Positions 9,875 through 18,051 are shown, numbered from the stretch's first letter. The stretch is DNA of 64,000 nucleotides from an uncultured Ruthenibacterium sp. (GCA_944386565.1 CALXBO010000003.1:1-64000), one strand, 5' to 3'. Numbers and translations: made by a program. The notes: generated by a model not told the origin, from the sequence alone.

Positions 9875-11044
9875 ATGACGAACAGCGAAAGACGCATCGC
9901 CGCGCTGCAGAATCTGCTCGCGGAGGAAGAACTCGACGGCATGCTGCTCGCCACGAGCGCGAGCTTCGTGTATCTGCTGGACATGGCCACGCTGCCGTTC
10001 CAGCGCACGAGCGTGACGAAAAATCAGCGCGGCATCCCGAGCATCGAGGCGCTCAACGCGCCCGACGCCATCCTGTACGTCCCGTGCGACGGGGCGTGCC
10101 GCCTCATCTGCGTGCCCTGGCGCGAGCAGAGCCTCGCGGCGTCCCCGGTGCGCCCCGAAGCGGAATTCATCGACCGCTTCGCCGATGCGCTGCGCCGCTT
10201 CGTGCGCGGCAAGCGCTTCGCGTCGGGCGACTGCTGCGCCGCATGGATGACAAATCTCGTGAAAGAGTTCCTGCCCGACGCCGACGTCGTGCCCGGCGAG
10301 GCGCTCGTCGAGAGCCTGCGCCGCCGCAAGGACGAAAAGGAGATCGCCATTCTGAGCCGCGCCGCCGCGCTGACGGACGCGATCATGGATAAAGTGGCGG
10401 AACGTCTGCGCCCGGGCATCACGTCGCCCGAAGTGGAGGAGCTGCTCGTCCGGTTCGGCATCGAAGCCGGCGCGCAGGACCTCGCGTTCGGCCCGGCGGG
10501 CATGTTCACGCAGGCGGGCACGCCGGAAGCACAGATCCTCGGCGGGTGCCCGCGCGACGCGCGCCTTGCGCCCGGAACGAGCGTGGCGTTTGACTTCGGC
10601 TATATTTTCGACGGCTATGCGTCCGACTTTGGCCGCTCGTTCCACTGCGGCCCCGCGCCCGCGCATCTGCGCGAGGGCTACGCCGCGCTGCAGGCGGCCC
10701 AGTGCCGCATGATCGACTCCATCGTGCCGGGCGTCACGAACATCCGCGACATCGACGGCATGGTGCGCGCGGAGGTCACGCGTCTGGGATTCGGCGAGCA
10801 GATGACGAACAAGGACAAGGGCGTCATCGGCCACCAGATCGGCATCGACGTGCACGAGATGCCGTGGATGAACAAATTCGTCAACTTCGTGCTCGAGCCG
10901 GGCATGGTGTTCTGCTCCGAGCCGAAGATGTGGTTCCCCGGCGAGTGCTACATGCGCGTTGAGGACATGGTGCTCGTCACAGAGAAGGGCGCCGTCAGCC
11001 TCACGCATTGCAGCCGCGACCGCTTTGAGCTGCCGGTGGAATAA
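9875..11044 (+). CDS. M24 family metallopeptidase (aminopeptidase P-like)
   Basis: Third M24 peptidase of the operon and its last gene, 389 residues. Metal-ligand blocks are AFDFGYIFDGYASDFGRSF, GHQIGIDVHEMPW, SEPKMWFPG and MRVEDMVLVT, so all five usual ligands appear present. The start follows GGGAGGAAACCGAT at good spacing. It differs clearly from the two other M24 proteins here, which suggests split specificities rather than recent duplication. A strong terminator hairpin follows. Confidence 0.87.
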   Translation: MTNSERRIAALQNLLAEEELDGMLLATSASFVYLLDMATLPFQRTSVTKNQRGIPSIEALNAPDAILYVPCDGACRLICVPWREQSLAASPVRPEAEFIDRFADALRRFVRGKRFASGDCCAAWMTNLVKEFLPDADVVPGEALVESLRRRKDEKEIAILSRAAALTDAIMDKVAERLRPGITSPEVEELLVRFGIEAGAQDLAFGPAGMFTQAGTPEAQILGGCPRDARLAPGTSVAFDFGYIFDGYASDFGRSFHCGPAPAHLREGYAALQAAQCRMIDSIVPGVTNIRDIDGMVRAEVTRLGFGEQMTNKDKGVIGHQIGIDVHEMPWMNKFVNFVLEPGMVFCSEPKMWFPGECYMRVEDMVLVTEKGAVSLTHCSRDRFELPVE

Positions 11045-11076
11045 TTCTTTCTGCTTCCCATTCCTTCCCAATAAGA

Positions 11077-11120
11077 GCCCGGGCACACGGAATCTTTCCG
11101 TGTGCCCGGGCCCTTTGTGT
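11077..11120 (+). terminator. Rho-independent terminator of the peptide operon
   Basis: A perfect 16-bp GC-rich stem (11077-11092 with 11096-11111) with a 3-base loop, followed by CCCTTTGTGTTT. It ends the operon that starts with the binding protein. Confidence 0.85.
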
Positions 11121-11136
11121 TTGCGCAAAAACCGCA

Positions 11137-11178
11137 TTGACAAACGGGGGACTCCGGCATATAATTAACAATGTTAAC
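11137..11178 (+). promoter_or_regulatory. marR-type promoter with overlapping palindromic operator
   Basis: A consensus promoter: TTGACA at 11137-11142, 17-base spacer, TATAAT at 11160-11165. Overlapping the -10 box is TTAACAATGTTAAC (11165-11178), part of a nearly perfect palindrome extending through flanking TA bases. This resembles known MarR-family operators. Its place at the start site of a MarR gene suggests autorepression, which is inference. Confidence 0.8.
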
Positions 11179-11198
11179 TAGATGGAGGAGGGAACGGC

Positions 11199-11645
11199 GT
11201 GGAGTGGACGGATATGATGCACTGTCAGCAGCAGATGCAGAAGATCATGCGCGCGCTGCTGCCGGTGCGCAAACCGGCGCTGACGGTCAGCGAGTGCGAA
11301 CTTCTCGCGCACCTGTATCTGCGGCCGGAGCAGAACACGCCCGTGCTGCTCAGTCAGGGCAGCGGGATGAAAAAGGAAGCGGTGAGCCGCTGTCTGAAAA
11401 CGCTCTTCGAAAAGGGCTGCATCCGCAAGCAAAAACAGGCGGCGGACGAGCGGAGCTATCAGATCTTCATCACCGAGACCGGCCTTGCCGGGCTGAAACA
11501 GGGGTACGAGAGCATTTTGCAGCCCTTTTACGATCTGTGGCGGGCGTCCGGTGAGGATTTTGAGAAATTTATGCGCTGCGCGGACAAGCTCGCCGCGCAC
11601 ATCGAGAAAGGACAGGAACAGACCGGTGACAATGAAATTTTATGA
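11199..11645 (+). CDS. MarR family winged-helix transcriptional regulator
   Basis: Cytoplasmic dimeric DNA-binding protein of 148 residues. Helix 1 (DMMHCQQQMQKIMRALLP) would form the dimer face. The winged helix spans about residues 28-95, with recognition-helix region SGMKKEAVSRCLKTLFEKG and wing QAADERSYQIFITE. The GTG start at 11199 has GGAGGAGGG about 6 bases upstream. The gene overlaps the damaged membrane-protein gene downstream by 14 bases, so it probably once controlled a MarR-exporter pair. The ligand is unknown. Confidence 0.85.
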   Translation: MEWTDMMHCQQQMQKIMRALLPVRKPALTVSECELLAHLYLRPEQNTPVLLSQGSGMKKEAVSRCLKTLFEKGCIRKQKQAADERSYQIFITETGLAGLKQGYESILQPFYDLWRASGEDFEKFMRCADKLAAHIEKGQEQTGDNEIL

Positions 11646-12143
11646 CGCGCTCCAGCTGGACCCCGCCGTGCTCAAGCGGAAGATCGCCGCGTGCGAAACG
11701 CCGAGGGAGAAAGCCTTGTGCTCACGGCCGGGCAGGTGTCCGGCGTGGAGCGCTTCATGTGGATGGGCTTTGCCTGCGCGTCGCTGCTGTCGGAATACCC
11801 GTATTCGGGCAACGCGTTTCCGCGCTTTTGGCAGCGCATCGTCGGCGCGCTGGCCGGTTCGGGCGCATTCTTTGTGCTGTATCTGCTTGTGCCGGAAGCC
11901 ATGTGCCCGCTGATGGGCCCGCTCGGCAGGCTGTGCCTCGGCTTCTGCACCGACTACCGCTATAAAACGGCGATGAACTGCTTCGGCGCGCTGATGCTCG
12001 GCGCCGGCATCTACGGTCTGCACGGCGCCGTGGCGCTGCGTATCGCCGACACCGTGCTGGGCGTGACGTTCGGGCTCGTGTTCGCGGCTCTCTTTCATCA
12101 CCTCGCGGCCGTCAGGCTCCTGCGCACGCAGCAGACAGAGTAA
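11632..12143 (+). pseudogene. FUSC/aromatic-acid-exporter-like membrane gene with internal deletion
   Basis: The ATG at 11632 opens with MKFYDALQLDPAVLKRKI, which I recall as the N-terminus of a clostridial FUSC-type membrane protein of about 350 residues. That frame loses sense after about 28 codons. Around 11700-11715 a different frame takes over with LTAGQVSGVERFMWMGFA and continues to 12143 through three to four membrane helices with a DYRYKTAMNCFGAL block, typical of the C-terminal part of the same kind of protein. I infer an out-of-frame internal deletion of roughly 200 residues. A 150-residue product from the GTG at 11691 is possible but has no good ribosome site. Confidence 0.6.
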
Positions 12144-12162
12144 AATCCTGATACGGACAGAG

Positions 12163-12205
12163 AAAACCCCCGCGCGCTCCCTGCAGGGGGCGCGCGGGGG
12201 TTTTT
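12163..12205 (+). terminator. Rho-independent terminator
   Basis: AAAACCCCCGCGCGC pairs with GCGCGCGGGGGTTTT around a loop containing CTGCAG, ending in TTTTT. It closes the MarR unit. Confidence 0.88.
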
Positions 12206-12235
12206 GATGCAGCGCAACGCGGCTTCCGGCACGGA

Positions 12236-12281
12236 TTGACAAAATCTTTTTTGAAACGCTTTAATATCTCTATTCGATAGA
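12236..12281 (+). promoter_or_regulatory. padR promoter and palindromic operator
   Basis: TTGACA (12236-12241), 18-base spacer, TTTAAT (12260-12265). Immediately downstream lies the palindrome TCTAT-TCG-ATAGA (12269-12281), which would cover the transcription start. Position and symmetry suggest autorepression by the PadR protein encoded next. Confidence 0.75.
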
Positions 12282-12293
12282 TTGGAGGCCGCC

Positions 12294-12845
12294 ATGGAGT
12301 ATCTGATTCTCGGCCTGCTCATCCTCTCGCCGATGACAGGCTATGAGCTGCAGCAGTTCATCCGCAGACATCTCGCGCTCATCTGCTCGCACAGCGCGGG
12401 CAGCGTGCAGACGGCCCTCGCCAAACTGGAGCGCGAGGGGAAGATCACCGCCCGCGAGACCGCGCAGGGCAAACGGCGCAAGAAGGTCTTTTCCGTCACG
12501 GACGGCGGGCGCGCCGCCTTTTCGGCTTGGGTCGCCCAGCCCATGCAGGCCGACCGGGTGAAGAACATGGAGCTGGCCCGTCTGTTTTTCGCGGGGCTGG
12601 CAAAGCCGGAGGAGCGCACCGCCGCGATCCGGGACTACGTCCGCCAGATGGAGGAGACACGCTGCGTGCTCTGCGCCATCCGGGAGAGCGTCCGCGCCAT
12701 GAGCGGGCGGGAGCTGCCGCCGGGCACGGACTGGCCGCAGGTGCTGCGGTTTCAGAACTACACCATTGAATACGGCATCGCCGCCGCAGAATTCGAGATC
12801 GGCTGGTACACCCGGCTGCTCCGTGAACTGGAGGAACAACCATGA
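12294..12845 (+). CDS. PadR family transcriptional regulator
   Basis: Winged-helix regulator of 183 residues. The N-terminal PadR domain begins MEYLILGLLILSPMTGYEL, with the winged helix over about residues 1-80 and a C-terminal helical dimerisation region of the Vir type (about 90-180). The ATG at 12294 follows TTGGAGG at 12282-12288. The stop overlaps the start of the flavoprotein/hydrolase gene (ATGA), so the two are co-translated. PadR proteins usually repress a neighbouring stress or drug-response gene. Confidence 0.88.
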   Translation: MEYLILGLLILSPMTGYELQQFIRRHLALICSHSAGSVQTALAKLEREGKITARETAQGKRRKKVFSVTDGGRAAFSAWVAQPMQADRVKNMELARLFFAGLAKPEERTAAIRDYVRQMEETRCVLCAIRESVRAMSGRELPPGTDWPQVLRFQNYTIEYGIAAAEFEIGWYTRLLRELEEQP

Positions 12846-14476
12846 ACATTCTTGTGCTGAACGCCAGCCCCAAGGGCAAAAACTCCACCACTGCCCACAC
12901 GGCGCTGTACTTGCAGGCGCTGCACCCGGAGCACACGTTTACCGTCCTGCCGGTGGGCCAGCGCATCCGGAGCTACGAGAAGGATTTTGCCCCGCTGCGC
13001 GCGGAGCTGGAACAGGCTGACCTTCTGCTGTTCAGCTACCCCGTCTACACGTTCATCGCGCCCTATCAGCTGCACCGGCTCATCGAGCTCATCAAGGCCG
13101 ACGGCGTCGACCTCTCCGGAAAATTCGCCAGCCAGATCACCACGTCCAAGCACTTCTATGACGTCACGGCGCACCGCTGGGTGGAGGAGAACTGCTTCGA
13201 CCTCGGGATGAACGTCGTGCGCGGCCTGTCGGCCGACATGGACGACCTGCTCACCGGGCGCGGACAGCGTGAGGCGCGGGATTTCTTCGACCAGCTGATG
13301 TTCTCCTGCGAACACGGCCTGTTCGTCACGCCGCCCGCACGCGCGCCCGAAGCGGAGAGAACCGTCTATCAGCCGCGGCTGCCTGCCGCCGCCAAGACGA
13401 AGGGCAAGGACGTCGTCATCGTCACGAACTGCGCGCCCGAGGACGAGAACCTGCGGAACATGATCGCGGATTTCCGCGCCGCTCTGCCGTTCGACAGCCG
13501 CGTGGTGAATCTGCGGGAGTTCCCGTTTGCCGGCGGCTGCCTCGGCTGCTTCGGCTGCGCCGTCACGGGCAAGTGCGTCTACAAGGACGGCTTTGACGAA
13601 TTCCTGCGCACGCAGATCCAGAGCGCCGACGCGTTCGTCTACGCGTTCACGATCGCCGACCACTACACCCAGTCCAGCTTCAAGTGCTACGACGACCGCC
13701 AGTTCGGCAACGGCCACCGCACCGTCACGCACGGCACGCCCATCGCGTATCTCATCAGCGGCGACTACCGGTACGAGAGCAATCTGCGGATGATCGTGGA
13801 GGCGCGGGCCGAGGCGTATCTCCCCCTGCTCGACCGCATCCGGCAAACGGGCGTCACGTGCATTCTGGTGCACATGCCGTTCCATATGGCGATTTTCGAC
13901 CCCGGCACGGCGGAGGATATCTTCCCGCAGTTCCCGGAGATCGAACACTGGTACATGGCGGGGCACTCGATGGGCGGCGCGATGGCGTCGCAGTTCGCGT
14001 CCGGGCACCCCGACGAGATCGACGGCCTCATCCTGATGGGCACGTATATCTACGGCGATTACCCGGACGAGAACACGCTCACCGTCTACGGCTCGCTGAA
14101 CCAGAGCGTGGAGGACCACATCGACTACACGGAGAACATCGTGGAGATCGAGGGCGGCAACCACGCGCAGTTCGGCAACTACGGCCCGCAGAAGGGCGAC
14201 GCCCCGGCCGCCATCTCCGCACAGGAGCAGCAGGAACAGACTGCAGAGGCCGTGGAAGCGTTCCTGAACCGATGGATCCGAACCGAGAAAGCCCCGCTCA
14301 GGGGCTTTTTTTCTGCCTGCCGGAAGCCGCCGCGGCGCCCGGAGCAGCGGGAAAGCCGCGGAAAAAGAGGGCGATTCGGGCGAATTTTGCGCGATCGGAT
14401 GTGCTTTTTGCACCGCTCCGTGGGATGCGGTGCTTTTTTGTTGAGAAATGTGAGAGAATCATCAGAAAGAAATTGA
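12842..14476 (+). CDS. Chimeric protein: iron-sulfur flavoprotein fused to alpha/beta hydrolase C-terminus
   Basis: A 544-residue frame built from unrelated families. Residues 1-~180 are a flavodoxin-like NAD(P)H-dependent FMN reductase domain (LNASPKGKNSTT phosphate loop). Residues ~190-322 are a second flavodoxin-like domain with a cysteine cluster GGCLGCFGC...GKC (Cys233, 236, 239, 245). Around residue 322 (base ~13808) it switches to an alpha/beta hydrolase: MPFHMAIFD, nucleophile elbow GHSMGG (Ser376) and GGNHAQFG (His441). The hydrolase lacks its first ~100 residues and the flavoprotein lacks its end, so I infer a deletion joining two neighbouring genes in frame. The last ~70 residues are low-complexity and run through a terminator hairpin, so a stop codon may also have been lost. 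Confidence 0.75.
   Translation: MNILVLNASPKGKNSTTAHTALYLQALHPEHTFTVLPVGQRIRSYEKDFAPLRAELEQADLLLFSYPVYTFIAPYQLHRLIELIKADGVDLSGKFASQITTSKHFYDVTAHRWVEENCFDLGMNVVRGLSADMDDLLTGRGQREARDFFDQLMFSCEHGLFVTPPARAPEAERTVYQPRLPAAAKTKGKDVVIVTNCAPEDENLRNMIADFRAALPFDSRVVNLREFPFAGGCLGCFGCAVTGKCVYKDGFDEFLRTQIQSADAFVYAFTIADHYTQSSFKCYDDRQFGNGHRTVTHGTPIAYLISGDYRYESNLRMIVEARAEAYLPLLDRIRQTGVTCILVHMPFHMAIFDPGTAEDIFPQFPEIEHWYMAGHSMGGAMASQFASGHPDEIDGLILMGTYIYGDYPDENTLTVYGSLNQSVEDHIDYTENIVEIEGGNHAQFGNYGPQKGDAPAAISAQEQQEQTAEAVEAFLNRWIRTEKAPLRGFFSACRKPPRRPEQRESRGKRGRFGRILRDRMCFLHRSVGCGAFLLRNVRESSERN
14288..14312 (+). terminator. Terminator hairpin inside the 3' end of the chimeric frame
   Basis: AAAGCCCC pairs with GGGGCTTT across GCTCA and is followed by a run of T. 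It lies just after the codons that would normally end the hydrolase domain, although the reading frame continues to 14476. Confidence 0.75.
14410..14439 (+). terminator. Second terminator hairpin
   Basis: GCACCGC pairs with GCGGTGC across a 10-base loop, followed by six T. It lies inside the apparent 3' extension of the chimeric frame, supporting that this stretch is normally untranslated. Confidence 0.7.
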
Positions 14477-14502
14477 CGGCGGCCATTTTATTGCGATATA
14501 AT
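14473..14502 (+). promoter_or_regulatory. Promoter of the large surface-protein gene
   Basis: TTGACG (14473-14478), 18-base spacer, TATAAT (14497-14502). It leaves an untranslated leader of about 185 bases before the ATG at 14695. The leader is GC-rich with several short self-complementary stretches; I do not recognise a known riboswitch in it. Confidence 0.72.
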
Positions 14503-14694
14503 GAAATCCGTGGGAGCGAGGTTTTGCATATCTCCGGCGGAGAAGCGGTGTGCCGGCGGCTCAGTCCGAGCGCGGAAGGCACAAAAATCCGCAGGGGCGA
14601 CGGTTTGAGGAATCACGGTGTGAAACGCAAGTGCCCGGAGAGGGGCAGCCCCATATGCCTGTCCTGTGAATACGAAGTAGAAGGAGAATGACGC

Positions 14695-17600
14695 ATGAAA
14701 AAAAGGGTGGCTGCTGCGGTGAGCGTTGTAGCGGTATTGGGCATTTTGCTGGGGTGGCGGTTGATGCCGTTTCATGATCCGGGCGAGGACATTCCGGTGA
14801 ATCAGGCGCAGGAAGAAGTCCAGACGTCTTCCGGGCAGCCGGACGACAGCGAACCCGGCGCTGCGGAACAGCAAGCCGCAAAAAAGGACGAATCTGAGAG
14901 TTCCGGCGATGCATCCGCAAGAAAGCCGCAGTCCGCGGCGTCCTCTTCGCCGGATGCCGGCAACGGCGGAAACGGTCAGGGCGGAACGGAGAACCCGGAT
15001 GTCCAGACGCCGGCGCCGGGTTTGAAACAGACAGAGCTGACGCTGACCGTCGACGCAAGCAGCCGGCTGGAAGTGCAGAATGCCTCGCAGACGCCCCGGT
15101 TCTATTCGGCCAACGAACTGGTGGCCAAAGTGGACGAGCGGGGCACGGTGACCGGTGTCGGCTTGGGCAAAACCACGATTTTTGTGTATGCGGGACAGAG
15201 CGAACCCATGGAGTGCAGCGTGTCGGTGCGGCTTACACCGCAGCCCGGCGATGAGCAGGAGGGAATCACCCGGGGCGAGTGGATCGCTTTGCTGATTCAG
15301 CAGCTGGGCCTGCCTGTTTCCGATCCGCAGGACGAAGAAAGCAGTTATACCGATATTGCCGATTCCCCCTATTTCCGGCAGATCGAGTACGCCTGCCGGA
15401 ACGGCTGGCTGGAGGATACCGGGGTGGCCGGCGCGGCGGACGGTGAGTTTTGCCCACAAGCACCGGCGACCCGTGAATTCGCCAGCGTCACAACAGCCCG
15501 CGCCATGGGCTTTGTCCTCGAGTACAAGGACGGCCTGCGCTGCTCCGACAGTTCGCAATTAAAACACCCCAAGGAAGATCAGCTCATCATAGAGCAGTGC
15601 TTTCTGAATCTGGAGGACGGCTCGTTTTTGCCGGGCAGAAACCTGAGAAAGGGCGAACAGCGCCAGATTTTAGAGGTGGTCAAAAACTGGAATATACTGG
15701 ACAACGGAACGCCTCACGAAACGCTCCGGTATGCGCCCGGCGTGGTGGCCGATCCTCTGAAAAACATCACGCAGTATACGCTTGAGCAGCTTGCGGACGG
15801 CACCTATCGCCTGGTCGTGCCCCGGAACGAAGCGACGGCCGCGGTCGAGGCGGGACAGACGGTGATACTTCCCGAAAACGACGTCTGGGAGAGCGGTGTT
15901 GTGCTGACCGTGAACAAGCGCACGCTCCGGGAAGAGACGGTCGAGTTTGAGGGCGTCGTGCCGGAAAACCCGCTGGAGCTGGTCGAATTTTTCTCGTTTC
16001 TGGGCGCGGTGGAGCCGGACTGGGACAAGGCGCAGTGGGAGGACGGAGTGGATGTAACCGTCGGGCCGGCGGTCTCTCCCATGTCCGCGGATGACAGAGG
16101 CCTTTCCACGGAGTTTGAGCTCACGTTTGCCTATGAAAAAGACGGACTGTCGTTCCAGGCTTCCGACAACATGGAGCTGGAGGTCGCGGTTGACATGGCG
16201 GGTTACCGTGTGGATCAGGTGTCCGTCAACATGAAATCTAGCGTTTTTCTGGGCATGGAACTGTCGACAGAATTCCTGAATCCCGAGTACACGAAAATGG
16301 AACTCGGAAGTTTTCCGGCGCGGTTGGGAACATCTCCGTTTGAAGTCGAGTGCACACTTTGGCTGGTCCTTGAAGCCGAAGGCGAAGTGAAAGTGGGAGT
16401 CACGCTTGACGAGGTAACATGCGGCTTCTCCTATCAAAACGGAGAGCTGCGCAAACTGTACAAAGAGAGCCCTTTTCAAATCACGCTCGAGGCGGAAGCA
16501 ACCCTGAAGGAAGGATTGAAGCCGACAGTCGCATTGAACTTCGATCTGTTCAAGGAAATCGGAATCACTCCGGACGTGGGCGCCTTTTTGGGAATGGAAG
16601 CCGAAATAGAGGCGAAAGTATTTCCGTCTCCTGAGGTTTTTCTTGATCTTGATATCAATGAAAATCCACTGATCGAGCTTTCCGTTTCCCAAAAAGTTCC
16701 ACTGTCGCTTCTGGATAAGGTGCTCGAGAAATTCAACATTGAGGCAGAATGGACCGTGACGCTGCTGGATTTCCCCGAAGTGAATCTGCACTTTGAAAAC
16801 GGAGAGCAGGTTCCCGAGTGCACGCTGGATCAGGACGGCGGTGACGATGGCGGAGAAGAAGGCGGCGATCAAGGCGGCGGCGAAGAAGGCGGCGGCGAAG
16901 AAGGCGGCGGCGAAGAAGGCGGTGAAGAAGGCGGCGGCGAAGAGGGCGGCGGCGAAGAGGGCGGCGACGATCCGCTGAACGGCCCCGGCATCCTGGCGGG
17001 TGCGGTCTACTGCCCGGACGGGGTGACGCCGCTGGAAGGCGCCACTGTATTTATCGGCTATGACGGGCACGTAAAAGAAGTGGCGGTCACCGACGCGTCC
17101 GGCCGGTACTATGCGGAAAATGTCGTTTCCGGCGTCGTGGCCGTATCGGTCTACGCAGAGGGATATTGCGACTATTACGCAACGGAGATCATCGAACAAA
17201 GCGGTGTGACGCAGCTGCCCGACATTGTCATGATGGCCCCGACCGCAGACCACCAGGGCGGCGTGATCATCCGCTTTATTGATCCCTACACCAAAAAGCC
17301 CATTGCATCGAACGCCGCGTTTGAATTGCGGTATGCCGAAGGCAGCGGAGAGGTGCTCCGGGAGGGAACCGGGGTCGGAAGCGTGCAGATGCAGCTCCCG
17401 GAAGGTTCGTATATGATCGACGTATATCCCGATGCGGATGAGTACACGGCGAGCCGGACGTATTTTGACGTTTATGCCGATATGCTGGTCGTGAGGGATG
17501 TGATCCTCGCCCCGCACTATACGGACGGAAGAGAAAACATCCTGCATCTGGCCTTGACCTGGACCAGTCAGGAAGACTACGATCTGGAACCCAGCGGACT

Positions 17601-18051
17601 GTACTGGCCGGGCTATCCGACCGAGAGCTTTAAGATCGGGCACGATGAAACGGAAGGGTATATCGGCGGGAACAGAGTTGCCTGGATGGAGCACAGCGCG
17701 GACGGGACGGTCGGCGAACACGCCTATGTGAAAATGGACAATGCGGGCACGGTGGTCGTCCGCGGCATCTATTACACCGAGAACTGGAACGCATTCGACC
17801 GCATCAAGGACGCCACGATTTGGGTGTATTATAACGATGTGCCCGTGTGGAAACAATATGCGGACGAAGAGCTTCCCACCTGGCATGCCCTGTTCGTGTC
17901 CGGAGAGACCGGAATGTGCACAAAATATATGGGCGGCACAGTGACTTCTCCCACACTGGAAGATCTGGTGAACGCGGGGATCACGGCGCAGGCTTCGAAG
18001 CTGCCCGCCCCCGAACAGATGAGATCCGCCGGTTTGGAATCGGCGGCGTGA
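14695..18051 (+). CDS. Large secreted surface protein with Big2-like, SLH-like and carboxypeptidase-regulatory-like domains
   Basis: An 1118-residue exported protein. Residues 1-~22 form a signal peptide or membrane anchor (KKR then a hydrophobic stretch); no lipobox is seen. A Ser/Gly/Pro/Glu-rich linker follows to ~110, then a bacterial Ig-like Big2 repeat (VAKVDERGTVTGVGLGKTTI). Residues ~190-240 resemble an S-layer homology unit (ITRGEWIALLIQQLGL, YTDIADSPYF), the likely wall contact. A long beta-rich region of unknown fold runs to ~710, then a Gly/Glu repeat linker (~715-760), a carboxypeptidase regulatory-like beta sandwich (GAVYCPDGVTPLEGATVFI) and a C-terminal domain I do not recognise. 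GC is clearly lower than neighbours. GAAGGAG precedes the ATG. Function unknown; adhesion or wall structure is plausible. Confidence 0.75.
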   Translation: MKKRVAAAVSVVAVLGILLGWRLMPFHDPGEDIPVNQAQEEVQTSSGQPDDSEPGAAEQQAAKKDESESSGDASARKPQSAASSSPDAGNGGNGQGGTENPDVQTPAPGLKQTELTLTVDASSRLEVQNASQTPRFYSANELVAKVDERGTVTGVGLGKTTIFVYAGQSEPMECSVSVRLTPQPGDEQEGITRGEWIALLIQQLGLPVSDPQDEESSYTDIADSPYFRQIEYACRNGWLEDTGVAGAADGEFCPQAPATREFASVTTARAMGFVLEYKDGLRCSDSSQLKHPKEDQLIIEQCFLNLEDGSFLPGRNLRKGEQRQILEVVKNWNILDNGTPHETLRYAPGVVADPLKNITQYTLEQLADGTYRLVVPRNEATAAVEAGQTVILPENDVWESGVVLTVNKRTLREETVEFEGVVPENPLELVEFFSFLGAVEPDWDKAQWEDGVDVTVGPAVSPMSADDRGLSTEFELTFAYEKDGLSFQASDNMELEVAVDMAGYRVDQVSVNMKSSVFLGMELSTEFLNPEYTKMELGSFPARLGTSPFEVECTLWLVLEAEGEVKVGVTLDEVTCGFSYQNGELRKLYKESPFQITLEAEATLKEGLKPTVALNFDLFKEIGITPDVGAFLGMEAEIEAKVFPSPEVFLDLDINENPLIELSVSQKVPLSLLDKVLEKFNIEAEWTVTLLDFPEVNLHFENGEQVPECTLDQDGGDDGGEEGGDQGGGEEGGGEEGGGEEGGEEGGGEEGGGEEGGDDPLNGPGILAGAVYCPDGVTPLEGATVFIGYDGHVKEVAVTDASGRYYAENVVSGVVAVSVYAEGYCDYYATEIIEQSGVTQLPDIVMMAPTADHQGGVIIRFIDPYTKKPIASNAAFELRYAEGSGEVLREGTGVGSVQMQLPEGSYMIDVYPDADEYTASRTYFDVYADMLVVRDVILAPHYTDGRENILHLALTWTSQEDYDLEPSGLYWPGYPTESFKIGHDETEGYIGGNRVAWMEHSADGTVGEHAYVKMDNAGTVVVRGIYYTENWNAFDRIKDATIWVYYNDVPVWKQYADEELPTWHALFVSGETGMCTKYMGGTVTSPTLEDLVNAGITAQASKLPAPEQMRSAGLESAA
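16836..16974 (+). repeat. Imperfect Gly-Gly-Glu-Glu coding repeat
   Basis: Tandem copies of GGCGGCGAAGAA-type units inside the surface-protein gene encode an acidic Gly/Glu linker between the beta-rich region and the carboxypeptidase-regulatory-like domain. Length polymorphism by slippage is likely. Confidence 0.8.

Noticed and set aside
14503..14694. Leader considered as a cyclic-di-GMP, glycine or cobalamin riboswitch
   Set aside because: None of the core conserved blocks of these classes could be matched in order.
16836..16974. Tandem repeats considered as a CRISPR array
   Set aside because: The units are in-frame coding repeats with no spacers and no cas genes nearby.
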